NCBI RefSeq assembly: GCF_900129655.1
Contig: NZ_FQWK01000001.1
Location: 496,001-560,000, forward strand
Direction: 5' to 3'
DNA: 64,000 bases
Source of the DNA: Bacteroides clarus YIT 12056
GTDB lineage: Bacteria; Bacteroidota; Bacteroidia; Bacteroidales; Bacteroidaceae
Position numbers and translations under genes: made by a program. This document shows positions 43,487 to 53,003 of this stretch, piece after piece. The notes beneath the pieces were generated by a model, which saw only the letters and a list, made by a program, of their open reading frames with translations, had not been told where the DNA came from and did no database searches. Each line of letters begins with the position of its first letter. Within the stretch, counting starts at the first letter, position 1.

Positions 43487-45093
43487 TAGTAATCGTATTC
43501 TAAACTGAAATCGTCTACATAAAGTAAAGCTCCAGGTCCACCTACAAAGAAATCACCAAATTTACTGGCAGAGCAAACGAGAACTAAATAAGTAGGAACC
43601 CGACTTGTGTCCCGATAGTCCAAAGTCAGTTCGAATGACTTATATTCTGTGACTGTCTCGCCACTATAAAATTCTGCATAGGCAATGACACCCGGATCAT
43701 TCTTGTTGAATACAGATAAATCAGAGGGTTTGGTACGTATCTCTAAAGGTTCTTTCCAATCTGTCAGCGCTATATAGATAGCACAAGTGTCCGGCTTTTC
43801 TTTCAAATGTTCATATCCGGAAGATACATAAGATATTGGGGCTGTAGAGTATTTGTAATGTCCTTTTAGTTTGGTCGGCCGAGCTGTAAAAGGTTTCCCG
43901 AAATCAAGTACTCCATTCGTTCCTTCAGTTCTGATATATTCTCCAATGAATAAATTACCGGCAGCAAACTTGCCAATACTGCCGAGACCTATAAATTTGG
44001 ATTCAAGTCTGGCCGCTTTTCCTTTACCATTCCAAGTGTCATCAGTCGGTTGAGTGTTACTATCTCCCATTGTAGTGGCGCCTTTATTTCCAGTATCCCA
44101 AATAGGAGTACCGTTTATAGCCCAAGGATTCCAAACTTTATCTACTTGATGCCATTCGTCGAAAGAACCGCCCGGCAGTGTAACGGGTTCACTTGTAGTA
44201 AAAGATACTTCTTCTCCGTAGTCACTACCCGAATAAGCACGGTAAACATAGGTTGTGTTAGACTTCAATCCTGAAAGACGTGCAGTTAATTCTCCGTCAT
44301 CGTCGTTTACATTTTCGGCTGCTACGACCTTCCATTCTGAAGAATCTGCAGGTTTATATTCAAATCCATTGTTGGCGCCTTCTTCACCATTACCATGAAG
44401 CCATGCCACATTGACCCATGCGTCAGCTTCGCCGGTTGCCACACTTTTATCACTTCTAGATATGGAGATAGTCCATTTCTCTTCAATGTCATGGTAGCGT
44501 ACTATCACGGTCTTTGGAAAAGAAAAATCAAGGGCAGTGTTTAATGGAATCTCTACCTCGTTTCCTGATGGATCTAAGAAAGTCTGGGTTGAGATTTCGG
44601 CCGGACCTAATTTGATATCTGATATATATACGTTCTTTTGGCTGGCCATTTTAGCAACTTCGGCAGTGATTTCATGTGTCTTGCTATTGATTTTAGGTTT
44701 ACCGAACTGATTCTTGATTGTCAATTTTCTTTCAATTGTCTGACTTGCTTGGATTGTCCATTCATAGTCTTGATATAAAGATATAGTATACTTCTTGGGT
44801 GAAGATAAGTCAATAACTGTTGCAGAGTCCAATGGAGCTTCTACACCTTCGGTCACCTTACACTGTTTGACTACTACCTCTTTTAAATTGATAGTCTCTT
44901 TTAACGGTACAGTGACAGTACGAGTTACCTTATCGATAATTGTACTTCCTTCCTGTCCTTCTACTTCAAATGTAAGTATCTGAAGTGAGATGACCGGGTA
45001 GGGAATATCATTGCTGATACAGGAAATATTGATTTGCATACAAGATAGGAAACAAATCAATATGAGGCTGATATTTAGAATTCTTCTCTTCAT
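43486..45093 (-). CDS. PCMD-domain surface lipoprotein
   Basis: The 535-residue protein has an N-terminal lipoprotein signal (Cys18 or Cys25 as lipid site). Residues about 30-220 are two or three repeated beta-sandwich units of about 75 residues (ISLQILTFEVEGQEG, ERKLTIKNQFGKPKI). A fibronectin-III-like unit follows at about 220-305 (TARLSGLKSNTTYVYRAYSG), then a C-terminal PCMD (putative carbohydrate metabolism) domain at about 310-535 with FIGLGSIGKFAAGNLFIGEY and a closing LYVDDFSLEYDY. The PCMD part is clearly paralogous to that of the gene at 46653-48869. It is the last gene of a six-gene minus-strand operon. The biochemical activity of PCMD is unknown; binding of a surface glycan is a reasonable guess. 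Confidence 0.8.
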   Translation of the reverse strand: MKRRILNISLILICFLSCMQINISCISNDIPYPVISLQILTFEVEGQEGSTIIDKVTRTVTVPLKETINLKEVVVKQCKVTEGVEAPLDSATVIDLSSPKKYTISLYQDYEWTIQASQTIERKLTIKNQFGKPKINSKTHEITAEVAKMASQKNVYISDIKLGPAEISTQTFLDPSGNEVEIPLNTALDFSFPKTVIVRYHDIEEKWTISISRSDKSVATGEADAWVNVAWLHGNGEEGANNGFEYKPADSSEWKVVAAENVNDDDGELTARLSGLKSNTTYVYRAYSGSDYGEEVSFTTSEPVTLPGGSFDEWHQVDKVWNPWAINGTPIWDTGNKGATTMGDSNTQPTDDTWNGKGKAARLESKFIGLGSIGKFAAGNLFIGEYIRTEGTNGVLDFGKPFTARPTKLKGHYKYSTAPISYVSSGYEHLKEKPDTCAIYIALTDWKEPLEIRTKPSDLSVFNKNDPGVIAYAEFYSGETVTEYKSFELTLDYRDTSRVPTYLVLVCSASKFGDFFVGGPGALLYVDDFSLEYDY

Positions 45094-45095
45094 AA

Positions 45096-45911
45096 TTATA
45101 AATATGCAACAATACCTATGCTTATATTCAGTATATTAATTTTAAAATTCGCTCCACTTGATTTTCTCCAACCGGAACTTTCTCCATTGGTGGTTTGATT
45201 TTCTTCCCTATATTTGAATCCTGCCACTCCGAATGAAAGTTCTGCACTGATATTCTCCATAATAAATACTGTAGCTCCCGGATTTAATCCGATGTGTACT
45301 TCACGAATACGTGTTTGGGTATCTTTAAAATTTTCTTCACTACCACGTTTGTAACGTGAACTGCCTGTGTTGAATGAGAGAGAGGTTTCATTGAAAAGTC
45401 CAAAACGTTTTCCCCTGTCCAGCCCTACGTATGAACGGTAGAAAACGGTGGTACTTAGCAAGTGCTCGTCAAAAGACATGTTTTTTAATGAGAAGCTTAA
45501 GTCATCATCTATATCCAAACTTATATTCCCTAAATTGGCGTATACGTTTTGGTATCCAAATTTAATACCGATACAAATGTTTTCTTTAATGAAGTAGCCA
45601 ACAAAAGGATTGATCGTGAATAACTTCGCTTTACAATCAAAATCTTTCAATAGTGATAAGAATTGAGTATCTTCACTGTCGTATCCGGCATAGGATACGG
45701 TTAAGCCAGTCATCCATGTTTTTCGTTTCACGAACAAATGGTTCACAATTCCTCTGTCGAACCTTCCTAAAAATCTCTTTTCAGAGATTGTATCTGATAC
45801 ATTGGTTATCTTATGGTCATCTGCTATCCTTAAAGTGTCGGTTTGAGCATATAAAGGAAAAGCAAGACAGACTAGGCAAGTGCAACACAATATTCTGATA
45901 TATGTATTCAT
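45096..45911 (-). CDS. Outer-membrane beta-barrel protein (paralogue B)
   Basis: The 271-residue protein has a signal peptide (cleavage after LYAQ, about residue 23) and alternating hydrophobic strands ending in SIGIVAYL, the pattern of a small 8- to 10-stranded OM barrel. It shares a layout with the next gene upstream (YRSYVGLDRGKRFGLFNETSLSF versus FRNYISLGNSRRFALFAETQLTF), so the two are duplicates. It lies 2 bp from the PCMD gene downstream and 11 bp from its paralogue. An anchor or secretion partner for the neighbouring lipoproteins is one possible role; no enzymatic residues are evident. Confidence 0.78.
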   Translation of the reverse strand: MNTYIRILCCTCLVCLAFPLYAQTDTLRIADDHKITNVSDTISEKRFLGRFDRGIVNHLFVKRKTWMTGLTVSYAGYDSEDTQFLSLLKDFDCKAKLFTINPFVGYFIKENICIGIKFGYQNVYANLGNISLDIDDDLSFSLKNMSFDEHLLSTTVFYRSYVGLDRGKRFGLFNETSLSFNTGSSRYKRGSEENFKDTQTRIREVHIGLNPGATVFIMENISAELSFGVAGFKYREENQTTNGESSGWRKSSGANFKINILNISIGIVAYL

Positions 45912-45922
45912 TGGCTGTATTC

Positions 45923-46660
45923 TTATAAATAAAAAGCAATCCCCATTCCAATAGAGAATATATTGATTCTAAAATTGATGGAACTGGAAGATTGATTAGC
46001 GATATGTATCTGATCAGTTACCTGACGGGTATGCCCATAATTGAGACCTAATACACCAATATTCACTTCTACTGCCGTATAATTGTTTATGAAAGCTACT
46101 AATCCCGGAGCTACTCCTAACTCTACACTGTACTTTTTACTGAATGTACCGGTAAGATCATCTCCTTTACCATTTATGAATTTAGACTGTCCGCCTTCAA
46201 ACGTTAGCTGGGTTTCTGCAAATAAAGCGAATCGTCTGCTGTTACCCAGGCTGATATAATTTCTAAACATAGCCATACCGGAATAACTGTGGCTCAAAGA
46301 ATAAACATCGTTCAAGTTAAAACTTAGGTCTTCACCTATTTCCAAATCCATCTGGTTGATTTTGGTCAGCGAACGTTTATAACCGAAACGTCCGCCTGCA
46401 GCCATATTATCTGCAAAAGCATAACATAATAATGGACTGATTTTGAAAGTGTATCCATCTCCAGACACAGATTCTATTACAAGAAAATTATAATCTTTCT
46501 GTTCGGACTGTGAATAAGAGATTGAACTGCCCACGATCCATTGACCTTTGGGTACAAACTTATGCATCGTTATATTTCTCATTCCCTGAGCATTTATTGT
46601 CGGAATTATGCTACATAGCAGGCTAATGAGAAATATAAACTTTATTATTAGTTTAATCAT
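45923..46660 (-). CDS. Outer-membrane beta-barrel protein (paralogue A)
   Basis: The 245-residue protein has a signal peptide (about 1-24, ending near NAQG) and a barrel-like strand pattern ending in SIGMGIAFYL. Features near the end (PGLVAFINNYTAVEVNIGVLGLNYGHTRQ) match the paralogue at 45096-45911. Its start overlaps the end of the upstream DUF4493-PCMD gene by 8 bp, which implies translational coupling and hence a matched stoichiometry between the two products. Substrate or function is unknown. Confidence 0.78.
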   Translation of the reverse strand: MIKLIIKFIFLISLLCSIIPTINAQGMRNITMHKFVPKGQWIVGSSISYSQSEQKDYNFLVIESVSGDGYTFKISPLLCYAFADNMAAGGRFGYKRSLTKINQMDLEIGEDLSFNLNDVYSLSHSYSGMAMFRNYISLGNSRRFALFAETQLTFEGGQSKFINGKGDDLTGTFSKKYSVELGVAPGLVAFINNYTAVEVNIGVLGLNYGHTRQVTDQIHIANQSSSSINFRINIFSIGMGIAFYL

Positions 46661-48869
46661 TATTATAAATCAATTCTAAGTCGTCTAACCATAATGTACT
46701 ACCGGTACCACCGGTAAAGTAATCACCGTATCGGCTGGAAGTTGCTACCAGAATGATATATTTGGCTTTACGATTTGTATCTTTGTATTTTAACTCTATT
46801 TCAAAAGGTATCATACCATCCCCCTCTGTTGCTTCCGGGAAAATAATCTCTCCATAGGCAATGACATTTGGCCCTGTTTTGTCGAAAAACTTTTTAGCAG
46901 AAGTGTCTACCAGAAATGGAACATTATTGTCACCGGTTCCGTCTTCCGGCCAGTCACCAATAGCTACATAAACATATCCGTTGTCCATATCGCCTTTTTT
47001 TACATAATCTAAATCGGAATAGTTTATGGCAACGGGATTGTATTTGGCATATCCTACTAATTTATCCGGGCGGGCAGCGTGTGGACGCCCAAAACCTATT
47101 TGCGCACCGCTTGTTCCGATAGTTTTGATATATTTGCCCACAAAGGCATTACCAGCTGCAAATTTGCCGATAGAACCTAAACCGACAAAGGCGGATTTCA
47201 TCTTGATAGAACGTGTGCCGGTTGTTCCCGGTGCTCTCAACGACTCGTCATAAGTAGTGACATTATCGTTAGCAGACAGGGTTGTGGACCCCCAGTTACC
47301 ACTATCCCAATACATATCGTCTCCACTTTTGTATAAGAGTAGGGGCTTGTCCGGTTGCGACCAATCCTCAAAGCTGGAGTTCTTAAGTTGGATTGTTCGT
47401 TCCGTGGTGAATGTATAGGTTGGCGATTCACTGCTTTGACCTGAGCACCATGCTCGATATTCGTAAGTTGTACCAGGGGTAAGTCCTATGATAAGTGCGG
47501 ACATTTTACTTTGGTTGTTTTCTTCAATTGTGGCAACAGCTTTATCCCATTCATTTTCACTGCCTAATACTCTATATTCAAAAGCCAAATCTTTTGATTC
47601 CGCTGCGTCATAGGCCGTTTTGTTGACATTTGCTTCTACTGTAACTCTATGTGCCCAAACGGCATAGTCATTTACCAATTCTGTGGTTACAATAGCATTC
47701 GATACTAAAATACGTAAATTTGCCGTACGATATTTACCATTGGCATCGGTTGCTTTTATAACTACCAGATAATCTCCCCCTTTGTCTTCTTCTCCTTCTT
47801 TTTTTGCGAAAGCGGCAAAAAATGCAGCCTTAAAAGTCATTTTAACAATAGAGTTGGTAGTCTCTTCGTCATAGTAATTTGCAAAAGTAACCTTATCTTT
47901 GATAGTTTCTTTGACATTATCCGCCATCGTCAGTACGTCAATAGAGCTTGATTTTAAGCCTACCTTTGAAATAAATTCCGGGCATGTTAGTGTTAAACTT
48001 TTAAGTTCCGAGGTAGTAAGAACAAATACGTCTACATCTTTTCCGGAATCGTCAAGAGCAAAGTTAACAGGGTCATTTAAGGAGTGAAAAACACCATTTT
48101 CATATCGTTCTATACGAGGTTGCCGGCTAATCCCTATATTCCATGCTTTTAACATAGGCTCTTCGGCTACATTCAAGGTTATGGCCATACCGCCATCTTG
48201 TGGGTCTAATTCTTCGTAATCAAAAGTCAGAGTATATTTGGTAGATATTTTTATATCTTTCAATGTGCCTTCTTTAGTGTAGGAAATATCATCTACTGTC
48301 ACTGCTTCGACTTTCCAGTCCAGTTCTGTTTCTCCTGTAGGAAGCATAAAATAACCAGTCAGTTCCGGATGCTCTTTGTCAAATTCCAAAGCTCCTCTTG
48401 ACATGGATACGGTTACTTTACTGCTTTTAAACTTTGCAGCAGCTACTTCTGTATAAGCTGTGGTTACCACAGTGTTCTGTACATAGAGAGGAAGAGTAAT
48501 GGGGGTCGTTTGATTTCGTTTAATCTCAAAGTCCATAGAACCACTATAATAAGGTGCATCATATGCCGCATCTACTTTGATGCCGGCTGACCCGCTTATT
48601 GTATACATGCCTGTGACTAATTCTAGACTTGAAGGTACAGTGCTGATTCCTTCGTACTCCCGGATTAGTTTACTATCGCTATTACGAAGTTTGACGACAC
48701 AGCCGTTATTGAGTTCATCAAGCGTTGGCAGAGTGCGGGTAGTAGAAGGAACACTTGCCCCCATCTTAACCGATAAGGCTAAAATTCCATTGCCGTTCAA
48801 TTCTTCTTCACTACAAGAAGTCAGACAGCATAGAACGCATAATAAGATATATAAAAATAGCTTTTTCAT
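46653..48869 (-). CDS. DUF4493 plus PCMD domain surface lipoprotein
   Basis: The 738-residue lipoprotein has lipid Cys19 (LTSC) followed by SEEE, an acidic stretch like the surface-export signal of Bacteroidetes lipoproteins. The N-terminal DUF4493 unit (about 25-235) contains GILALSVKMGASVPSTTR, YEGISTVPSSLELVTGMYTI and YSGSMDFEI. Beta-sandwich units and a fibronectin-III-like part (LIIGLTPGTTYEYRAWCSG) follow. The C-terminal PCMD domain (about 500-738) has FVGLGSIGKFAAGNAFVGKY and ends LWLDDLELIYNND. The same architecture recurs in the gene at 50119. Surface glycan or envelope binding is inferred from the domain set. Confidence 0.8.
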   Translation of the reverse strand: MKKLFLYILLCVLCCLTSCSEEELNGNGILALSVKMGASVPSTTRTLPTLDELNNGCVVKLRNSDSKLIREYEGISTVPSSLELVTGMYTISGSAGIKVDAAYDAPYYSGSMDFEIKRNQTTPITLPLYVQNTVVTTAYTEVAAAKFKSSKVTVSMSRGALEFDKEHPELTGYFMLPTGETELDWKVEAVTVDDISYTKEGTLKDIKISTKYTLTFDYEELDPQDGGMAITLNVAEEPMLKAWNIGISRQPRIERYENGVFHSLNDPVNFALDDSGKDVDVFVLTTSELKSLTLTCPEFISKVGLKSSSIDVLTMADNVKETIKDKVTFANYYDEETTNSIVKMTFKAAFFAAFAKKEGEEDKGGDYLVVIKATDANGKYRTANLRILVSNAIVTTELVNDYAVWAHRVTVEANVNKTAYDAAESKDLAFEYRVLGSENEWDKAVATIEENNQSKMSALIIGLTPGTTYEYRAWCSGQSSESPTYTFTTERTIQLKNSSFEDWSQPDKPLLLYKSGDDMYWDSGNWGSTTLSANDNVTTYDESLRAPGTTGTRSIKMKSAFVGLGSIGKFAAGNAFVGKYIKTIGTSGAQIGFGRPHAARPDKLVGYAKYNPVAINYSDLDYVKKGDMDNGYVYVAIGDWPEDGTGDNNVPFLVDTSAKKFFDKTGPNVIAYGEIIFPEATEGDGMIPFEIELKYKDTNRKAKYIILVATSSRYGDYFTGGTGSTLWLDDLELIYNND

Positions 48870-48875
48870 ATTTTA

Positions 48876-50108
48876 TTAGTTGCCGGTAATCAATGTCAAC
48901 GTTTCTTCTGTTACCACGTTGTTTTGATCAACTGCTTTGATTATGAACTTGTGCGTACCGGAACCTAAACCGGCAAGCAATGGAACGAAAGTTGTAATAT
49001 TGAATTCTAATGATTTCTGTCCGATTACCTGATCTGCAACAGGGAATCCTAAACTACCTAATCCTTCTTGCAATTCTTCCGGATAAGCAAGATCAAAGCT
49101 CTTTTTCAAGCCTACTCCGGCCAATTCGTCTTCGGTAAGAACTTCCGAGTCAATCGTCACATACAAATGTGTCAAACGATTAGAAGCAGTAATATCCACT
49201 ACACACGTCAGTTGGCCACTGGAAGGAACTTTTTGGGCTTCTTTTATATCAAAACCACGCCCTGTAATAGTAGGCTTAGTTTTATCTTCTTCTTCATCTT
49301 CATCATCAGGGATTGTTTCCTCACCAGCTATGATGTTATAATTTTTATCAATAATTGTCACACTTAAATCTACTTTCATTTTTAAAGATACCAAACCGGA
49401 ATCTTCGATAACATCTTCACTCACATTTGTTAATGTAAAGTTAATGTTCACTGCACTGCCTGATGTCGCAGAGTATGTTTTAGTAAAGTTTTCTTTATAG
49501 GTATCCACTGTACCGTCAAAGATTACATAGACCACTGTAATTTCACCTTTTGCAGGTGCAAAATAGATAGGATTGTTGATGGCCTCTTCAATATCTGAAT
49601 AAGTATGGGAGTTCTCTCCAACAACTATGGTAACGGTAACATCTGTCCCCAAAAATTTTTTAAGGGCTTCATCGAAAGTAACCACCGCTTTTATGTTTTT
49701 CATTTCACATGTAATCGGTTTTACTTCTGTAATAGCACTTGGCTTAATACTGAAGACTTCCGAAGTCCCTTCAAAATATGCTTTCGTATCCACCTGTTTT
49801 AATTGATGGGACATTGCTTTGATATAATAATCACCGGATAATACACTGATTAAGTCCGGCATATCTTTATAAGTCCATGATTCTACTAAACTATTGTCTT
49901 TTGTGTATAATGAAACAATGTATTCATCGGTATTTGTAACAGAACGTGCTGTAGGAGCTTCTGTTACTTGTACGTTTAAAAGTTCTTTTAAACGTATATC
50001 CACCATTTGAGGATCGCCTCCTTCTGTATATTCTACTTTTTCTCTATCACATGCAATAAAACTGATTAGAATACAGCATAAATAAAAAAAGGTGTATAGT
50101 TTCTTCAT
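48876..50108 (-). CDS. DUF4493 surface lipoprotein without PCMD
   Basis: The 410-residue lipoprotein has lipid Cys20 (LISFIAC-DRE). The DUF4493 unit (about 30-260) shares the pattern YIVSLYTKDNSLVESWTYKDMPDLISVLSGDYYIKA and YFEGTSEVFSIKP with its neighbours. The C-terminal part (about 290-410) is a single beta-sandwich ending LTLITGN. A run of Asp/Glu/Lys (about 273-284) separates the two. It lies 6 bp from the downstream gene and 10 bp from the upstream one, so it is co-transcribed and may be a shorter subunit of the same complex. Confidence 0.75.
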   Translation of the reverse strand: MKKLYTFFYLCCILISFIACDREKVEYTEGGDPQMVDIRLKELLNVQVTEAPTARSVTNTDEYIVSLYTKDNSLVESWTYKDMPDLISVLSGDYYIKAMSHQLKQVDTKAYFEGTSEVFSIKPSAITEVKPITCEMKNIKAVVTFDEALKKFLGTDVTVTIVVGENSHTYSDIEEAINNPIYFAPAKGEITVVYVIFDGTVDTYKENFTKTYSATSGSAVNINFTLTNVSEDVIEDSGLVSLKMKVDLSVTIIDKNYNIIAGEETIPDDEDEEEDKTKPTITGRGFDIKEAQKVPSSGQLTCVVDITASNRLTHLYVTIDSEVLTEDELAGVGLKKSFDLAYPEELQEGLGSLGFPVADQVIGQKSLEFNITTFVPLLAGLGSGTHKFIIKAVDQNNVVTEETLTLITGN

Positions 50109-50118
50109 ATCTATATAA

Positions 50119-52812
50119 TTAATAGATTAATTCAATATCGTCAATATATAATTCGGAGCCGGTAACACAGGCTTGAGCTTTGCTTTCTGGGCTTGTAACA
50201 CTTGGATTATCAATTTTTTCTTCGCTCGTTAACCAATCTTTTCCACCAATAGAAGAACAAAACATTATACATATATTATCTGGTTTTTCACATCCTACTG
50301 ATGGGTATTGGATATCAAGAGTTTTTGTTAATATATTAGCTGTTTCATCCAAATCTAATTCAAGATATTCTTTATCCTTTAATATACTTTTAGAACCTTT
50401 CCGTAGCATAATTCTTACATATCCTTTGTCGGTGGTAAGCCCACTTGTTTTGGATGTATATTTGTATTTAAATTTTAATTGAGAAGGACGATTAAAGAAA
50501 GGATATCCTTCATTTACTATATCTTTTTCGTTTTGATATGAATAAGAACCTAAAAATAATCGACCTGCAGATTGTTGTAAGGTTATTGATGGAGTATTTA
50601 ATTGTTCAAATCCAGGAAAACTGGCATAACATTCGTTTTTATTTATAAAATATCCAATACTACCTAATGGGGAAATATCGCCTCCTACTCCACTCCAACT
50701 TACATTCCTTATTCTTACATATGTGTTATCATCAATTATGACTTTATCTGTAGAGGGTACAATATACCAAGTATTAACAGCATTTCCTGTTAAATTTGGC
50801 ATTGTTTTTTCATTTACATTTTCCCATGCTACAGGCGTATTTACACTTAATGTTGTTTTTTGATATTCTTCTGTTGTTGTATATCCAGAAAAATCGAATC
50901 CAGCTCCTCGTTTTGCCCATGGGCCACCTTTATTTATAGTTGTCCCGTTGTAACGTCCAGAAGTCCATTCGTTAAATGTTGGATTGGGCAACTGTATTTT
51001 TGCTTCTGTTAGTAAGGAGTATTCTACATTATTTGTAACCTCTCCACCTTCATTGCATATTCCGACTATGGTATATGTAACTCCAGGTTCTAATCCACTC
51101 CACAAGTATGTATTTCCTTTTCGCGTAGTTGATATTTCAGAACCGTTGTATGTCAATTTTAAATATTTCAGTACTGCATTTTGAGCTTCTACTGTGTTAG
51201 CTTTTACCTGTAAAGTTGCTTTCCGTGCCCAGATGTCATTCTCATCAGCCGTAATAGTAAATTCTGGTATATGGTAGCTCAATGTCTGTTCTTCAGAAAT
51301 TTTACTACCATATCGTGCGCGTACTACTAAGTTTCTATGTATTTCGGGCAACTTCTTGATTTTTACTTTATGTTTTTTGACCTCTTCTGTATTATCGCTT
51401 ACCCATTCGGTGGTAGCTTTTACCCATTCGCTCGCTTCATTTTTGTATTCAAAGATAACATTATTAACATCCTGTTCTCCTGTAATGCCGGATGTTAAGA
51501 GGTTAATTTCTGCTTCGGCTTCAGTGCTTCCAATAAGTACCGTTTTGGCAATTGCAGGGAATGAGAATTGATTGCTTTGCAAAGTAGTAGTAAAGGAGAG
51601 TTCCGTTTCATGTACTACACCTCGTTTATCCACTGCACGTAGGGTAAACTTACTGGATTCGTCATTATCTCCGGTACATACCATATTCATTATTAATTGT
51701 GTAAAGTCAATCAATGCCAACCGTTCTATCTTTCCATCCTCCAGTCCGAGAAGACGTAGTCCTTTGTCTACTACTTTCTGTTTCATCGCTTTGGCGGCAT
51801 CACTTGTAGGCACAAGCTTCACTAAACCATCTATTCCTACTGGTTCAGAATTCAAATAAGGAGATTCTATAAGTAAATCACACTCTCTGATACCTGCACG
51901 GGCATTTAAAGTAACTTTCATTGATTCCGGTTGAGAACCTTCACGTAAGGTAATAGTTTGACCGTTATCAAAACCTTGCGCAGTAAATTCCGGAGCTTTT
52001 AAATTGAGCGATGCGTCCGAAATATCTATTGTTACAACCTCTTCGGATTTGACGGTATTATAGGTAATGTTCAATGTTCCACTTCCCGTATCACCACCAT
52101 TTACATCGACTTGAATAATGTAGTGCTGGCGTGCTTCGGTCTCATCAATATCCAGTAGTCTTAAAGTTTGTCCTATACCATTTTGTTTTTTTACTTTTGC
52201 TTCAAGTTGTAAACTGCCGGGCTTTAAATAGACAGGACGTTGGTCGTCTTTTGCAATATCAATAGTTGTGCCGGTGTTTGAACGGGCCTGCATCTCAAAT
52301 GTTGTAAAATACTTTTGAACAGCTTCTGAACAAATCACGGTAAGCTGTACATTGGCTATGTAGCAGGTGATGTCAGCAGTGGTATTCTGATTCTCAAGGA
52401 TCTGGATATTTGTACTTCCTTCATAGTAGGCAGCATTAAAACCTTCTTTCTTTTCGTCACCATAGTAGGCCTTCAGCGTGTAATTGCCAATAGCTATTTT
52501 CTCTCCTTCTTTAAAGTCTGCATAAGAATCCCAATGCTTCACTTCTGCCTTTTCATTGGATAAAGATAATGAAAATGATGACGCTTCCGGTACTTCTTCC
52601 ATACGGGTGGTCGTAATAGCCGATTGCTTATCGGATTGACCGCGTGTATCGGATGAACTGCCTACTTCTATCATGCTTGGATTAGCGGATAGTTGTATGT
52701 TCATTGTGCCATAACCTGTAGCATGTCTTTCGTCTTGTTCGCATCCCGCGAATAAAACTGATATTATGACAAACAGAGTTAAAATAGTTGTGTATTTTTT
52801 GCCCATTGACAA
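50119..52812 (-). CDS. Large DUF4493 surface lipoprotein with PCMD-like C-terminus
   Basis: The 897-residue lipoprotein has lipid Cys24 (LFAGC-EQDE). The DUF4493 unit spans about 30-275 (GYGTMNIQLSANPSMIEVG, YEGSTNIQILENQNTTADITCYIANVQLTV). Three Ig-like or fibronectin-like units follow (about 275-590), and a C-terminal PCMD-like sandwich of about 290 residues ends SELYIDDIELIY. The C-terminal part is more diverged from the other two PCMD domains and more AT-rich. It is the first gene of the operon, with a promoter at 52856-52863. The Q-D-E following Cys fits surface export. Function is unknown; it may be the tip or main ligand-binding member. Confidence 0.8.
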   Translation of the reverse strand: MSMGKKYTTILTLFVIISVLFAGCEQDERHATGYGTMNIQLSANPSMIEVGSSSDTRGQSDKQSAITTTRMEEVPEASSFSLSLSNEKAEVKHWDSYADFKEGEKIAIGNYTLKAYYGDEKKEGFNAAYYEGSTNIQILENQNTTADITCYIANVQLTVICSEAVQKYFTTFEMQARSNTGTTIDIAKDDQRPVYLKPGSLQLEAKVKKQNGIGQTLRLLDIDETEARQHYIIQVDVNGGDTGSGTLNITYNTVKSEEVVTIDISDASLNLKAPEFTAQGFDNGQTITLREGSQPESMKVTLNARAGIRECDLLIESPYLNSEPVGIDGLVKLVPTSDAAKAMKQKVVDKGLRLLGLEDGKIERLALIDFTQLIMNMVCTGDNDESSKFTLRAVDKRGVVHETELSFTTTLQSNQFSFPAIAKTVLIGSTEAEAEINLLTSGITGEQDVNNVIFEYKNEASEWVKATTEWVSDNTEEVKKHKVKIKKLPEIHRNLVVRARYGSKISEEQTLSYHIPEFTITADENDIWARKATLQVKANTVEAQNAVLKYLKLTYNGSEISTTRKGNTYLWSGLEPGVTYTIVGICNEGGEVTNNVEYSLLTEAKIQLPNPTFNEWTSGRYNGTTINKGGPWAKRGAGFDFSGYTTTEEYQKTTLSVNTPVAWENVNEKTMPNLTGNAVNTWYIVPSTDKVIIDDNTYVRIRNVSWSGVGGDISPLGSIGYFINKNECYASFPGFEQLNTPSITLQQSAGRLFLGSYSYQNEKDIVNEGYPFFNRPSQLKFKYKYTSKTSGLTTDKGYVRIMLRKGSKSILKDKEYLELDLDETANILTKTLDIQYPSVGCEKPDNICIMFCSSIGGKDWLTSEEKIDNPSVTSPESKAQACVTGSELYIDDIELIY

Positions 52813-52855
52813 TACTTAATTATCTTTTTTACCTATTAAAACTTGAAACTGGGCG

Positions 52856-52863
52856 CAAAGATA
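52856..52863 (-). promoter_or_regulatory. -7 box of the DUF4493/PCMD operon
   Basis: The minus strand reads TATCTTTG, 43 bp upstream of the first operon gene. No clear -33 TTTG is seen. Confidence 0.6.
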
Positions 52864-53003
52864 CTGTTTTTTGGCAATAAAATAACCGTGTAAAGCTCTA
52901 TTTTACAGCGATAAATGAAAAATGGGACATCATTTGTCCCATTTCCTACAAAAAAAGAAAAGTTGATTAATGTACTTTTTAGCTTATTTTTAATTATAAA
53001 ATG

